A DNA stretch of 64,000 bases from Sediminicoccus rosea (GCF_033547095.1 NZ_CP137852.1:1853501-1917500); one strand, 5' to 3'. Shown: positions 45,849 through 56,347, counted from the stretch's first letter. Notes: generated from the letters alone by a model not told the origin. Numbers and translations: made by a program.

Positions 45849-46762
45849 GCGAACAGGCCGCCATCATCGGCATGGGGCTGATGGGCTGCGACATCGCGGC
45901 GATTTTCCTGGCCGGTGGCTGGCGCGTCGCCGCGCAGGAGCCGGTCGAGGCCGCCTGGCCGGAGAAGCGGGCGCGGGTGCGCGTGGCGCTGGGGCAACTC
46001 GGCGCCGACCCGGCGCTGGAGGCGGGGCTGACGCTGCATGCCGCGCTGGCCGAGATGCCCTTCGCCGACTGCGCCTGCGTGGTGGAGGCCGCACCTGAGC
46101 GGATGGAGTTGAAGCGCGCCGTCTTCGCCGAGCTGGACCGGCTGGTGCCGGCGGCCATCCCCATCGGCTCCAACGCCTCGGGCTATCGCATCACCGAGAT
46201 CACGCGCGACTGCGCCACCAAGGCGCGCATGTGCAATTTGCACTTCTTCCTGCCCGCGCATCTCGTCCCCGGCGTCGAGGTGGTGAAGGGCGAGGCCACG
46301 GAAGCCTGGGTGGTGGATCGCTTCTTCGTCATCATGGAGAGCCTCGGCCGCATGCCCATTCGCGTGGCGCGGGATGAGCCTGGCTTCCTCGCCAACCGCA
46401 TCCAGCACGCGCTGATGCGCGAGGCGTTTTCCTGCATCGATTCCGGCCTGGCCACCGCCGAGGATGTGGACCGCGCCGTGCGCTACTGCTTCGGCTTCCG
46501 CTATCTCGCCGCCGGGCCCATCCTGCAGAAGGAGCTTGCGGGACTGGAGACGCAGCTTGCCGCCGCGGCCACGATCTATCCCAGCCTGAACACCAGCCCG
46601 GAGCCCTCGCCGGGCCTGGCGAAGCTCGTCGCTGAGAACCGCCTCGGCCCCAAGACCGGGCGCGGCTACCGCGACTGGCCACCAGAACGCGCGGCCGAGG
46701 AACGCGCGCGCTATGAGCGCGTGCTGACCGCGGCCCAACCGCTGCTGCGGGACCGGACATGA
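45845..46762 (+). CDS. 3-hydroxyacyl-CoA dehydrogenase family protein
   Basis: 305 residues. Rossmann motif GMGLMG at 9-14, then AAPERMELKRAVFAELD, NLHFFLPAHLVPGVEVVKG with the family's catalytic His, and a C-terminal helical domain (GLATAEDVDRAVRYCFGFR). Length fits the single-domain HAD group that includes L-carnitine and L-gulonate/L-hydroxy-acid dehydrogenases. Start overlaps the greB stop, and the stop overlaps the MFS start, each by 4 bases. Confidence 0.88.
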   Translation: MSEQAAIIGMGLMGCDIAAIFLAGGWRVAAQEPVEAAWPEKRARVRVALGQLGADPALEAGLTLHAALAEMPFADCACVVEAAPERMELKRAVFAELDRLVPAAIPIGSNASGYRITEITRDCATKARMCNLHFFLPAHLVPGVEVVKGEATEAWVVDRFFVIMESLGRMPIRVARDEPGFLANRIQHALMREAFSCIDSGLATAEDVDRAVRYCFGFRYLAAGPILQKELAGLETQLAAAATIYPSLNTSPEPSPGLAKLVAENRLGPKTGRGYRDWPPERAAEERARYERVLTAAQPLLRDRT

Positions 46763-47934
46763 GCAAGAGCTGGGTCGTCGTCCTTCTGGGCACGTCCCAG
46801 ACCCTGGCCTGGGCGAGCAGCTACTACATTCCGGCCATCCTCGCCGGCGCCATGGCGCGCGACCTTGGCATCGAGGCCTCCACGGTCTTCGTGGCCTTCT
46901 CCTGCGCCATGCTGCTGACGGCCTTCCTGGGGCCGCGCGTGGGCCGCGCCATTGACCAGTATGGCGGGCGCGTCGTGCTGCTCGCCTCCAACCTCGTCTT
47001 CATGCTGGGGCTCGCCATGCTGGCCATGGCGCAGGGGCCGGTGGTGCTCTTCGCCGCCTGGCTGGTGCTCGGCCTCGCCATGGCGATGGGCCTCTATGAC
47101 GCAGGATTCGCCACGCTCGCCGGGCTCTATGGGAAGGATGCGCGCAGCGCCATCACCGGGATCACGCTGATCGCGGGTTTCGCCAGCACCATCGGCTGGC
47201 CGCTGAGTGGGCTGATGCTGGCGGAATTCGGCTGGCGCGGCGCCTGCTGGGGCTGGGCGCTGGTGCATCTGGCGCTCGCCATGCCGATCAACCTCCTGCT
47301 GCCGCGGCCGACGCAGCGGGCGGCCCCGGCCGCCAAGCCCGCGGCCCCCCCCACGGCCGAGGCGAAGCGCGAGACGCGGCGCACCGCCATCCTGATGGCC
47401 TTCGTCTTCGCTTCGGGCGGCTTCGCGGCAGCGGCGCTCGCCGCCCATCTGCCGGCGCTGCTGGTGGCGGCCGGGGCCACGCCGGCCGCGGCGATTGCCG
47501 CCGGCGCTCTCATGGGTCCGGCCCAGGTGGCTGCCCGCGTCCTGGAATTCACCGTGCTGCGCCGCGCGCATCCGCTGCTCTCGGCCAAGATCGCCCAGGT
47601 GACGCACCCGATCGGCGCGGGAATCCTGCTGGTCTTCGGGGCACCCTTCGCGCCGCTCTTCGTGCTGCTGCACGGCGCGGGGAACGGCATCAACACCATC
47701 GTGCGCGGCACGCTGCCGCTCGCGGTCTTCGGTGCGGCGGGCTATGGCGCGCGCCAGGGGCTGATCGTGGCCCCCGCGCGCTTCCTCGGCGCGGTGGCGC
47801 CGGCGCTTTTCGGCTTCGTCGTGGCTGGTTTCGGGGCGCATGCGCTGTGGTTCACGGCCGGGCTGTCCCTCGCGGCCTTCGCCGCGCTCTTCATGCTGCG
47901 CGTTGCGCCAGAATCCGCAGAAGCGCCGCGTTGA
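46759..47934 (+). CDS. MFS transporter
   Basis: 391 residues, 12 helices with the cytoplasmic loop 2-3 GRAIDQYGGR and a long Ala/Pro-rich central loop (~178-210). Probably imports the substrate of the linked SDR/HAD enzymes. Its 3' end overlaps the converging hydrolase gene by 44 bases. Confidence 0.87.
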   Translation: MSKSWVVVLLGTSQTLAWASSYYIPAILAGAMARDLGIEASTVFVAFSCAMLLTAFLGPRVGRAIDQYGGRVVLLASNLVFMLGLAMLAMAQGPVVLFAAWLVLGLAMAMGLYDAGFATLAGLYGKDARSAITGITLIAGFASTIGWPLSGLMLAEFGWRGACWGWALVHLALAMPINLLLPRPTQRAAPAAKPAAPPTAEAKRETRRTAILMAFVFASGGFAAAALAAHLPALLVAAGATPAAAIAAGALMGPAQVAARVLEFTVLRRAHPLLSAKIAQVTHPIGAGILLVFGAPFAPLFVLLHGAGNGINTIVRGTLPLAVFGAAGYGARQGLIVAPARFLGAVAPALFGFVVAGFGAHALWFTAGLSLAAFAALFMLRVAPESAEAPR

Positions 47935-48709
47935 AGGCCTCCGGCGCCTCATAGGCCACCCAGTGGCCGGCATGGGGGATCACCGTCTCCAGCAGGCCCG
48001 GGTCCAGGCTCCGCAGCACATCGAGGCGCGCCTGCACCTCGGGCCATGCCACCGCATCGCGCTCGCCCCAGATGCCGGCCAGCGGCGCCTTGGCCTCAGC
48101 CAGCGCGTCCCGCAGCATCGAGGAACTGGCGAAGCCGCGCGAGCGAAGGCGCGCATGCTGCGTGTTGTGCTCCTGGATCTCCAGCGCCACGTCGTCAATC
48201 AGCGCGCGGTCATGGAACATCAGGCGCGCCAGGTTCTCCCGATGCGCCTCGCGCCGGGCCTCGCCCGTCTTGTCGCGCACCTTGAGCAGGTCCAGCGGGG
48301 GGCGCGGCAGGCCGAGCGAGGCGGCGCCGACGGCGGTGTAGCTCCGCACATGCCTCCCCTCCATCGCGGCCAGCTGCCCGCCGACATTGGCGCCGAAGGA
48401 GAAGCCCGTCAGGTGGTAGCGGCGATCGGCGCCCAGCAGCGCCTCCAGCCCCTGGCGCAGGACGAGGGCGGCGCCGGCCGGCGTCTCCTCCTCCGGCAGG
48501 GCGGATTCGCCGAGGCCCGGCATGTCCGGCACCAGCAGCCGGTAATGCGCGGAAAGCGCCGTGATGTTCCGCAGCCAATGCCGCCAGGAGCCCGAGCCGC
48601 CATGCAGCAGCACCAGCGGCACGCCATCTCCCCATTCGCGCCACACCACATGGCCCGCGGTGACATGGCGCTTGGCGGTGGCTTCGAGAGCGGCAATTTC
48701 GGGACTCAT
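47891..48709 (-). CDS. Alpha/beta-hydrolase
   Basis: 272 residues. Oxyanion segment LLHGGSGSWRHW, nucleophile elbow GFSFGANVG, acid in WGERDAV and His in PHAGHW: complete triad. Resembles meta-cleavage-product hydrolases and esterases. ATG 48707-48709 overlaps the DMT stop by 4 bases. Antisense extension of the frame far to the right is not coding. Confidence 0.88.
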   Translation of the reverse strand: MSPEIAALEATAKRHVTAGHVVWREWGDGVPLVLLHGGSGSWRHWLRNITALSAHYRLLVPDMPGLGESALPEEETPAGAALVLRQGLEALLGADRRYHLTGFSFGANVGGQLAAMEGRHVRSYTAVGAASLGLPRPPLDLLKVRDKTGEARREAHRENLARLMFHDRALIDDVALEIQEHNTQHARLRSRGFASSSMLRDALAEAKAPLAGIWGERDAVAWPEVQARLDVLRSLDPGLLETVIPHAGHWVAYEAPEAFNAALLRILAQRAA

Positions 48710-49590
48710 GCAGCAGGGCTCCGCGTGCGGCGGGCTTCGACCCGCGCGATCCAGGTGGTGGAGATGAAGATGACGAGTGCGCCCAGAAACGTCGAGGAGG
48801 TGGGCGTCTCGGCAAAGACCAGGTAGCCGAGGCTCGCAGCCCAGATGAGGTCCAGGAACTTCACCGGCTGCGCGCTGGAAATGTCGGCCAGCTTGAAGGC
48901 ATGGGTCAGCATCCAGTGGCCAAAGCTGCCAAGCATCCCGCAGAGCAGCACCAGCCCCCATTGCCGCGCATCCGGCCACTCCCAGACCATCAGCGCGGCA
49001 GGCAGGGTGAAGAGCGCCACGGTGATGGACTGCCAGGCCACGATCACCTCGGGGCTGTCGCGCTTCGTCAGGGCCTTGGTGATGAGGAAGGAGGCGGCGA
49101 ACAGCGGCGCGGAGGCCAGCATCATCAGCGAATAATGCCCGCCCTCGCCGGTGAGCTGCGGCCCCACCACCACCAGCACGCCGGCAAAGCCCAGCAGCCC
49201 CGCCACCCAGCGCTGCCAGAACATCCTCTCGCGCAGGAAGATCACGGCGCCGATCATGACGAAGAGCGGGCTGGTGAAGCCGATCGCCGTCAGGTCGGCG
49301 AATGGGATGTTGGGCAACGCGGCGAACCAGAGGTAGAGCGCCGTGGAATGCACCACGCCCCGCCAGAGCTGCCCGCCAAGCCCGCGTGGGCGATAGGCGG
49401 CGACACCCTGGCGGATGATCCAGGGCAGCAGGACCACAAGGCCCGAGGCATAGCGCAGGAACTGCACCTGGAAGGGCGGCAGCTCCGTCGCCAGGATGCG
49501 CAGCAGCACGTTCAGCACGCAGAAGGTGAGGCCCGCCATCGCGGCCAGCGCCATGCCGGCGGGGGTGGGATTGAGGCGGGGCAGCACCAT
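48706..49590 (-). CDS. DMT-superfamily (EamA) transporter
   Basis: 294 residues, ten helices in two EamA repeats (MALAAMAGLTFCVLNVLLRI at the start; second repeat from LMMLASAPLFAASFLI). Coupled to the hydrolase gene. The ATG at 49590 lacks a close ribosome site; the in-frame ATG at residue 13 is an alternative. Divergent from the molybdopterin-subunit gene with 79 bases between. Confidence 0.85.
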   Translation of the reverse strand: MVLPRLNPTPAGMALAAMAGLTFCVLNVLLRILATELPPFQVQFLRYASGLVVLLPWIIRQGVAAYRPRGLGGQLWRGVVHSTALYLWFAALPNIPFADLTAIGFTSPLFVMIGAVIFLRERMFWQRWVAGLLGFAGVLVVVGPQLTGEGGHYSLMMLASAPLFAASFLITKALTKRDSPEVIVAWQSITVALFTLPAALMVWEWPDARQWGLVLLCGMLGSFGHWMLTHAFKLADISSAQPVKFLDLIWAASLGYLVFAETPTSSTFLGALVIFISTTWIARVEARRTRSPAA

Positions 49591-49669
49591 TGCGGCAGCC
49601 TGAGCCTCCCTGGCCCCTTGCGGAAGCCCTCCCCGCGCTTACCATCCATGCAGCCCCGGAGAGCCCCGC

Positions 49670-52006
49670 ATGCCCGATACGAACCTGCCCTTCGACCCCA
49701 CGCGCCTGAAATTCGGCGTGGGCCAGCCGGTCCCCCGCCAGGAGGACCCCAAGCTGCTGCAAGGGCAGGGGCGCTACACCGATGACCTGGCGCTGCCCGG
49801 CCAGCTCTACGCCCATGTCGTCCGCAGCCCCTATGCCCATGCCGTGCTCAACGCCGTGGATGTCGCCGCCGCCCGCGCCGCCCCCGGCGTGCATGCCGTG
49901 ATCACGGCGGCCGATCTCGCGGAATATGGCGACATGACCTGCGCCATGCCGCTGAAGAACGCCGATGGCAGCCCGCTGCGCACCACTCGCCGCCCGGCGC
50001 TGGCCGGCGACAAGCTGCGCTTCGTGGGCGACCCGGTCGCCGTCGTCGTCGCCGAGACCAAGGCCCAGGCGAAGGACGCGGCCGAGCTGGTGGAGCTCGA
50101 CGTGGAGATCCTGGACGCCGTGACCGAGGCCTCCGCCGCCGCCGCCGCGCCGCTGCTCTATGACGACATCGCCGAGAACTGCGTGCTGGACTTCGCCTTC
50201 GGCGACAGTGCCAAGGTTTCCGACGCCTTCGCTTCCGCCGCGCATGTGCAGAAGCTCTCCATCCGCAACAGCCGCATCGTGGTGGCGGCGATGGAGCCGC
50301 GCAGCGCGATCGGCGAGTATGCCGATGGCCGCTACATCCTGCATGTCGGCTGCCAGGGCGTCTTCGGCCTCCGCAACCAGCTGGCGGATGACGTGCTGAA
50401 GGTGCCGAAGGACCAGGTGCGCGTGCGCACCGGCAATGTGGGCGGCAGCTTCGGCATGAAGGCCAATGCCTATCCCGAATACCTGCCCCTGCTGCATGCG
50501 GCGAAGACGCTCGGCCGCCCGGTGAAATGGACCGATGAGCGCAGCGGCTCCTTCATGTCCGACCAGCATGGCCGCGACCATGAGGTGGAGGCCGAGCTGG
50601 CGCTGGACACGGAGGGCCGCTTCCTCGCCGTGCGCCTCACCAGCTTCGCGAATATGGGCGCCTATCTCTCGACCGTGGCGCCGCTCATGGGCACGGGCAA
50701 TTTCGTGAAGAACGTGCAGTCCAACTACACGCTGCCGCTGATCGAGGTCCGCACCCGCTGCATGCTGACCAACACCACCCCCGTCTCGGCCTATCGCGGC
50801 GCCGGGCGGCCGGAGGGCAACTACTTCATGGAACGGCTGATCGAGGAAGCCGCCCAGGCCATGGGCAAATCCTCCATCGCCATCCGCAAGCTCAACCACA
50901 TCAAGCCGGATCAGTTCCCCTACGCCGCCCCCTCGGGCAGTGTCTATGACGGCGGCGACTTCTCCGCGATCCTGGACGAGGCGCTGAAGGCCTCCGACTA
51001 CGCCGGCTTCGAGGCGCGCCGCGCCGAGGCCAAGGCCCGCGGCAAGCTGCGCGGGATCGGCATCGGCAACTTCCTCGAATGCACCGCGCCGCCCGCCAAG
51101 GAGCAGGGCGGCATCCGCTTCGAGAAGGACGGCACCGTCACCATCATCACCGGAACGCTCGACTATGGGCAGGGCCATTGGTCCGCCTTCGCCCAGGTGC
51201 TGCACCAGTATCTCGGCGTGCCCTTCGAGAGCGTGCGCCTGCTGCAGGGCGATTCCGACGAGCTGGTGGCCGGCGGCGGCACGGGCGGCTCGAAGTCGCT
51301 CATGGCCTCCGGTGCGGCGATCATCGAGGCCTCGGCGCTGGTCGTGGAGAAGGGCAAGCTCGCCGCCTCCTATGTGCTGGAAAGCTCGGTGGCGGACATC
51401 GAGTTCGACGCCGGCCGCTTCACCATCGCCGGCACCGACCGCGGCATCGGCATCATGGAGCTCGCCGCGAAGCTGCGCGAAAGCCACTCGCTGCCGAGCG
51501 AAGTCCCCACCTCGCTCGATGTGCAGCATGTGTTTGACCAGGCCCCCATGGCCTATCCGAACGGCTGCCACGTCTGCGAGCTCGAGATCGAGCCGGACAC
51601 CGGCCATGTGAAGATCGTGAACTACACCTCGGTCAACGATTTCGGCGTGGTCGTGAACCCGCTGCTGGTCGCCGGCCAGGCGCATGGTGGCATCGTCCAG
51701 GGGATCGGCCAGATCCTGCACGAGCAGGTGGCCTATTCCGAGGAAGGGCAGCTCCTCTCCGGCAGCTTCATGGATTACGGCCTGCCCCGCGCCGATGACC
51801 TGCCGAGCTTCTCCCTCGTCAGCCACCCGGTGCCCTGCACCACCAACCCGCTCGGCGCCAAGGGCTGCGGCGAAGCGGGCTGCGCCGGCAGCCTGCCCGC
51901 CGTGATGAACGCCCTGGTGGACGCACTGCGGCCGCTCGGCGTGAACCACCTCGACATGCCGGTGACGCCCGAGAAGCTCTGGCGCGCGATCCACGCGGCG
52001 GGGTAG
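49670..52006 (+). CDS. Molybdopterin-binding subunit of the xanthine dehydrogenase/aldehyde oxidase family
   Basis: 778 residues, the usual large-subunit length. N-terminal a/b hammerhead (LLQGQGRYTDDLALPGQ), molybdenum-site AYRGAGRPEG at 374-383, and the catalytic glutamate E735 in GCGEAG. AYRGAGRPE is the form II type, so this is not a true CO dehydrogenase (AYRCSFR). The partner iron-sulfur and FAD subunits that normally lie beside it are missing here: left is a divergent DMT carrier, right a converging MFS gene. Confidence 0.92.
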   Translation: MPDTNLPFDPTRLKFGVGQPVPRQEDPKLLQGQGRYTDDLALPGQLYAHVVRSPYAHAVLNAVDVAAARAAPGVHAVITAADLAEYGDMTCAMPLKNADGSPLRTTRRPALAGDKLRFVGDPVAVVVAETKAQAKDAAELVELDVEILDAVTEASAAAAAPLLYDDIAENCVLDFAFGDSAKVSDAFASAAHVQKLSIRNSRIVVAAMEPRSAIGEYADGRYILHVGCQGVFGLRNQLADDVLKVPKDQVRVRTGNVGGSFGMKANAYPEYLPLLHAAKTLGRPVKWTDERSGSFMSDQHGRDHEVEAELALDTEGRFLAVRLTSFANMGAYLSTVAPLMGTGNFVKNVQSNYTLPLIEVRTRCMLTNTTPVSAYRGAGRPEGNYFMERLIEEAAQAMGKSSIAIRKLNHIKPDQFPYAAPSGSVYDGGDFSAILDEALKASDYAGFEARRAEAKARGKLRGIGIGNFLECTAPPAKEQGGIRFEKDGTVTIITGTLDYGQGHWSAFAQVLHQYLGVPFESVRLLQGDSDELVAGGGTGGSKSLMASGAAIIEASALVVEKGKLAASYVLESSVADIEFDAGRFTIAGTDRGIGIMELAAKLRESHSLPSEVPTSLDVQHVFDQAPMAYPNGCHVCELEIEPDTGHVKIVNYTSVNDFGVVVNPLLVAGQAHGGIVQGIGQILHEQVAYSEEGQLLSGSFMDYGLPRADDLPSFSLVSHPVPCTTNPLGAKGCGEAGCAGSLPAVMNALVDALRPLGVNHLDMPVTPEKLWRAIHAAG

Positions 52007-52021
52007 GGCGCGACTGTCCTC

Positions 52022-52080
52022 GGGAGAGCGCTGCTCTCCCCGGACTCTTCTCGCGAAGGTCCGGAAGGGGCCGCGCCCCT
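52022..52080. terminator. Triple hairpin between converging genes
   Basis: Three stems fill the gap: GGGAGAGC-GCT-GCTCTCCC (52022-52040), CCGGAC...GTCCGG (52040-52064, 13-base loop) and AGGGGC-CGC-GCCCCT (52066-52080). The last one touches the MFS stop at 52079. Confidence 0.6.
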
Positions 52081-53245
52081 ATCCGCGCAGCAGGGCCCGC
52101 GCGGCCAGCGCTGCGCTGCCGGCCAGTGCGATGGTCGTCGCCATGGGCATGGCGGTGCCGTTGTGCAGGGCGGAGAGGACGGCGCCGGCCAGCGCCCCCA
52201 TGCCGAATTGCAGTGTGCCGACGAGGGCGGAGGCGGTGCCGGCCATGTGGGGGAAGGGCGTGATGGTGATGATGGTGCCGAGCGGGAGAGCGATGCCGAG
52301 CAGCGAGACATAGAGAAACACCGCGGCGTATTGCGTGGCGAAGGGCGCGCCGAGGGCGGTCAACGCCAGCAGGGCGAGGCCGGTGGCCGCGATGGCGGCG
52401 ATGGTCGCGTTGAACAGGCGTTCGCGGCCCAGGCGGGCGGCCAGTTTCGCGGAGAATTGCGAGAGCAGGATGAAGCCCGCCGCGGCGCCGCCGAAAAGCC
52501 AACCGTAATGCGCGGGGGCGATGCCGTTCAGCGTGATGAACACGAAGGGCGAGCCCGCGATATAGGCGAACATGCCCGCGATGGCGAAGCCCGAGGCCAG
52601 GGCCGCGCCCATGAAGCGCCGGTCCTTCAGCAGCCCGCCATAGCTCCGCAACACGGCGAGGAGGGAGACGCGGCGCCGGCGCTCCTCCGGCAGGGTTTCG
52701 TGCAGCATGAGGGCGCAGAGGATCAGCGCCGCGAGGCCGATCGCCGCCAGCAGCCAGAAGATGGCGCGCCAGCCGAACCAGGCGGCGACATAGCCGCCGA
52801 TGAGCGGCGCGAGGATGGGCGCCACGCCCATCACGAGCATGAGGCGCCCCATGAGGCGCACCGGATCGAGCCGGTCCGACACGTCGCGCACCACGGCGCG
52901 GGAGATGACCATGCCCGCGCAGCCGGCCAGCGCCTGCAGCAGGCGGAGAGCGATCAGCGCCTCCATGCTGGTGGCCAGCGCGCACAGGATGGAGGCGGCC
53001 ACATAGATGGCGAGGCCGGCGAAGAGCGGACGCCGGCGCCCGAGGCGGTCGGAGAGGGGGCCGTGCAGGAGCTGCCCCGCCGCCATGCCGATGAAATAGG
53101 CGGCGAGCGTGAGCTGCACGCCTTCCACGCCCCCGCCAAGGCTCGCCCCGATCTCGGGGAAGGCCGGCAGGTACATGTCGATGGAGAGCGGGCCGAAGGC
53201 GGCGAGCAGACCGAGGAGTGCCGCCAGCCGGCCCGGGGATGTCAT
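52079..53245 (-). CDS. Bcr/CflA-type drug-resistance MFS transporter
   Basis: 388 residues, 12 helices. GPLSIDMYLPAFPEIG at ~18-33 is the Bcr/CflA start signature; LHGPLSDRLGRRRPLF is the MFS loop 2-3 motif. Inner-membrane proton antiporter for drugs or small metabolites. Nine bases separate it from the cupin gene on the same strand. Confidence 0.9.
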   Translation of the reverse strand: MTSPGRLAALLGLLAAFGPLSIDMYLPAFPEIGASLGGGVEGVQLTLAAYFIGMAAGQLLHGPLSDRLGRRRPLFAGLAIYVAASILCALATSMEALIALRLLQALAGCAGMVISRAVVRDVSDRLDPVRLMGRLMLVMGVAPILAPLIGGYVAAWFGWRAIFWLLAAIGLAALILCALMLHETLPEERRRRVSLLAVLRSYGGLLKDRRFMGAALASGFAIAGMFAYIAGSPFVFITLNGIAPAHYGWLFGGAAAGFILLSQFSAKLAARLGRERLFNATIAAIAATGLALLALTALGAPFATQYAAVFLYVSLLGIALPLGTIITITPFPHMAGTASALVGTLQFGMGALAGAVLSALHNGTAMPMATTIALAGSAALAARALLRG

Positions 53246-53254
53246 GCCCGGGAA

Positions 53255-53695
53255 TTAGCCCGGCGGCGGCAGGAAATCCACCTCGTGCAGCGCGGAAAGG
53301 CGGACGACCTCGGCCGGGTCGGGCACGTTGTGGATGGCCTTGAACAGGTCATGCAGGCGGCGGGCGGGCGTCACCCAGAAGAAGGCGCGGGCGGGCGCGC
53401 CGCTCTCGTTGAAGTAGCCATGCATGATGCCGCGCGGCATGCGCACCAGGTCGCCCGGCTTCGCGAAATGGGTCTGCCCGTCGAGGATGAGCTTCCACTC
53501 GCCTTCCAGCATCAGGATGTACTCGTCCTGCGTGGGGTGGATGTGCGGCGGCACGAAGGTGCCGGGCGGCGAATTGGCGACGAAGGAGAAGCAATCCTCG
53601 GTGGACTGCTTGGGGTGATAGACCTGCCCCAGGATGTTCCAGGTGACGTCCTCCAGGCCGGTTCCGGCGCGGGTGATGCCTGCGGATTCGGTCAT
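53255..53695 (-). CDS. Cupin-domain protein
   Basis: 146 residues, single cupin. Motif 1 PPHIHPTQDEYILMLEGE gives two His and a Glu; motif 2 PGDLVRMPRGIMHGYFN gives the last His: a complete metal site. Small-molecule dioxygenase, isomerase or sensor; no way to choose. ATG 53693-53695 is chosen over a distant upstream ATG. 248 bases separate it from the liv operon; I see no gene there. Confidence 0.85.
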   Translation of the reverse strand: MTESAGITRAGTGLEDVTWNILGQVYHPKQSTEDCFSFVANSPPGTFVPPHIHPTQDEYILMLEGEWKLILDGQTHFAKPGDLVRMPRGIMHGYFNESGAPARAFFWVTPARRLHDLFKAIHNVPDPAEVVRLSALHEVDFLPPPG

Positions 53696-53909
53696 GCTGC
53701 CTTGCTCCCTCGGTTGTGGCGGCGGCTCGTCCGCGCCGGATATTGCGGGGACAGTCTGCACCAACGGAGTCCCCGCGCAAGGCGGTCCTGCCTGCCAACG
53801 GGCGCCGCCCTGCCAAGACTAAGTCCACGCTGGTAGAATCCGCGCGCAACGCGCGCGGCGCGCCCAGACCGCCCTACGGGCTCGCGCTCCCGCGGCGGCG
53901 CGAAGCCAA

Positions 53910-53924
53910 GCCGCCGGAGGCGGC
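53910..53924 (-). terminator. Hairpin downstream of the liv operon
   Basis: GCCGCC-GGA-GGCGGC, 20 bases past the livF stop (53944). No T-run. The remaining sequence up to 53696 is arginine-coding-like in every frame and holds no supported gene. Confidence 0.45.
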
Positions 53925-53943
53925 GCCCGGCGTCTGAGGGCAT

Positions 53944-54644
<701 letters not shown>

Positions 54645-54645
<1 letters not shown>

Positions 54646-55397
54646 CAGGCCTCCTCGTCGCCGAGATAGGCGTCGCGCACCGCGGGGTCGGCGCGGATCA
54701 CCTCGGGCGTGCCGGCCGCGATGACGCGGCCCTGGGCGAGGACCGAGATGCGATCGGCCAGGGCGAAGACGGCGGGCATGTCATGCTCGATCAGCAGGAT
54801 CGCGTAGCGCGCGCGCAAGCCGCCCAGGATGCGCATCAGGCGCTCCGCTTCCTCGGCGCCGGTGCCCGCCAGCGGCTCGTCCAGCAGCAGGACGCGCGGC
54901 TGCATGGCCAGCGCGATGGCGAGTTCGAGCTGGCGCTTCTCGCCATGGCTGAGGGCGGCGGCGGGGGTCGCGGCCCGGCGCTCCAGGCCCACCTCGGTGA
55001 GGGCCGCCATCGCCTCGTCGTTCAGCGCGGCCTCGGCGCCCGCGGCGCGGAAGAAGCGGAAGGAGGAGCCATGCCGCGCCTGCACGGCGAGCGCCGCGTT
55101 CTCGAGCGTGGTGAAGGAGGGGATGATGCTGGTGATCTGGAAGCTGCGGGCGAGGCCCATGCGCGCGCGGCGGGCCATGGGCAGGCGCGTCACATCCGTG
55201 CCGGCGAAGAGGATCTGCCCGGAATCGGGCGCGAGCGTGCCGCTGATCTGATGGATGAGCGTCGTCTTGCCCGCGCCATTGGGGCCGATCAGCGCATGGA
55301 TCTCCCCCCGCTTCAGGTCGAGCGAGACGTCATCCGTGACGGTGAGGCCACCGAAGCGCTTCTGCAGGTGGCGAAGCTCGAGGAGCGTCTCGGCCAC
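54645..55397 (-). CDS. livG: Branched-chain amino-acid ABC transporter ATPase LivG
   Basis: 250 residues from GTG 55397 with GGAAG about six bases upstream; a GTG at 55421 is also open but has no ribosome site and overlaps livM by 8 bases. Walker A ALIGPNGAGKTT, ABC signature LSHGEKRQLELAIAL (SHGE form typical of LivG), Walker B RVLLLDEPLAG. Confidence 0.93.
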
Positions 55398-55413
55398 GCC
55401 ATCTTCCGCGCGG

Positions 55414-56337
55414 CTACCCACGACGCAGCAACCCCGCGATGCCGCCGCGCATGAAGAAGACGCAGAAGATGAGCAGCGGCCCGAAGATCAGCCGCCAATG
55501 CTCGGTGAGCTTGGCGAGCCATTCCTCGATCAGCACGAAGGCCAGCGCCCCCATCAGCGCGCCATGCGGCCCGGCCAGCCCGCCCAGGATCACCATGAAC
55601 AGCAGGTCCCCGCTGCGCTGCCAGGCGAGATAGGCGGGCGCCACGAACTCGGCCGCATTGGCCAGCAGCACGCCCGAGAGCCCGCCGATGGCACCCGCGA
55701 TGACATAGGCCGCGAGGCGATAGGGATAGGGCTCGAACCCCACCGCGCGGGCGCGGGTTTCGTTGTCGCGCGCGGCCTGGAGCACACGCCCGAAGCGGCT
55801 GTGCAAAAGCGCGCGCACCAGCGCCCAGACGCCGATGAGCAGGCCGAGGCAGGTGAAGTGGAAGACGAGGCCGCCCTCCAGCGCGCGGGAGCCGAAGACC
55901 TCCAGCCGGTTGTAGAGGGTGTAGCCGTCATCCCCGCCATAGAGCGCGAAGGAGGAGGTGGTGAAGAAGGCCATCTGCCCGAAGGCCAGCGTGATCATGA
56001 TGAAATGCACGCCCGAGGTGCGGATCGCGATCGCACCCGTCAGCAGCGCGAAGAGCGCGGCCGCGCCGATGCCCACCGGCACCACCATCCAGGCCTCGGT
56101 GATGCGGGCATGGTCCAGCACCACCACGGCATAGGCGCCCACGCCCAGCATGGCGGCATGGCCCAGGCTGACCAGCCCGCCGCCGCCGACCAGCAGCGAG
56201 AGCGAGATGGCAGCCATGCCGAAGATCATCGCGCGAGCCAGCAGCGTCAGCGAATAGCCCTGGCCGAAGCCGATGAAGGGGGCGATGGCGAGCGCCGCGA
56301 AGATGGCGAGCGCGATGGCGATGTCCTGGTGCCTCAC
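55414..56337 (-). CDS. livM: Branched-chain amino-acid ABC transporter permease LivM
   Basis: 307 residues from GTG 56337 with GAGGGG about seven bases upstream. About nine helices; the permease signature GFEPYPYRLAAYVIAGAIGGL (quoted parts GFEPYPYR and LAAYVIAGAIGG) and GGLAGPHGALMGA are LivM features. Ten bases separate it from livH. Confidence 0.93.
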   Translation of the reverse strand: MRHQDIAIALAIFAALAIAPFIGFGQGYSLTLLARAMIFGMAAISLSLLVGGGGLVSLGHAAMLGVGAYAVVVLDHARITEAWMVVPVGIGAAALFALLTGAIAIRTSGVHFIMITLAFGQMAFFTTSSFALYGGDDGYTLYNRLEVFGSRALEGGLVFHFTCLGLLIGVWALVRALLHSRFGRVLQAARDNETRARAVGFEPYPYRLAAYVIAGAIGGLSGVLLANAAEFVAPAYLAWQRSGDLLFMVILGGLAGPHGALMGALAFVLIEEWLAKLTEHWRLIFGPLLIFCVFFMRGGIAGLLRRG

Positions 56338-56347
56338 CGGCGTCCCC

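Noticed and set aside
47891-51994. Very long minus-strand frame reaching across the DMT and molybdopterin-subunit genes
   Set aside because: Only its last 273 codons (47891-48709) are a real hydrolase; the rest is antisense.
49670-52006. CO dehydrogenase large subunit (CoxL)
   Set aside because: The active-site loop reads AYRGAGRPE, not AYRCSFR, and CoxS/CoxM are absent.
53696-53943. Small open frames on both strands between the cupin and livF genes
   Set aside because: Basic low-complexity products, no ribosome sites, mutually overlapping; treated as non-coding.
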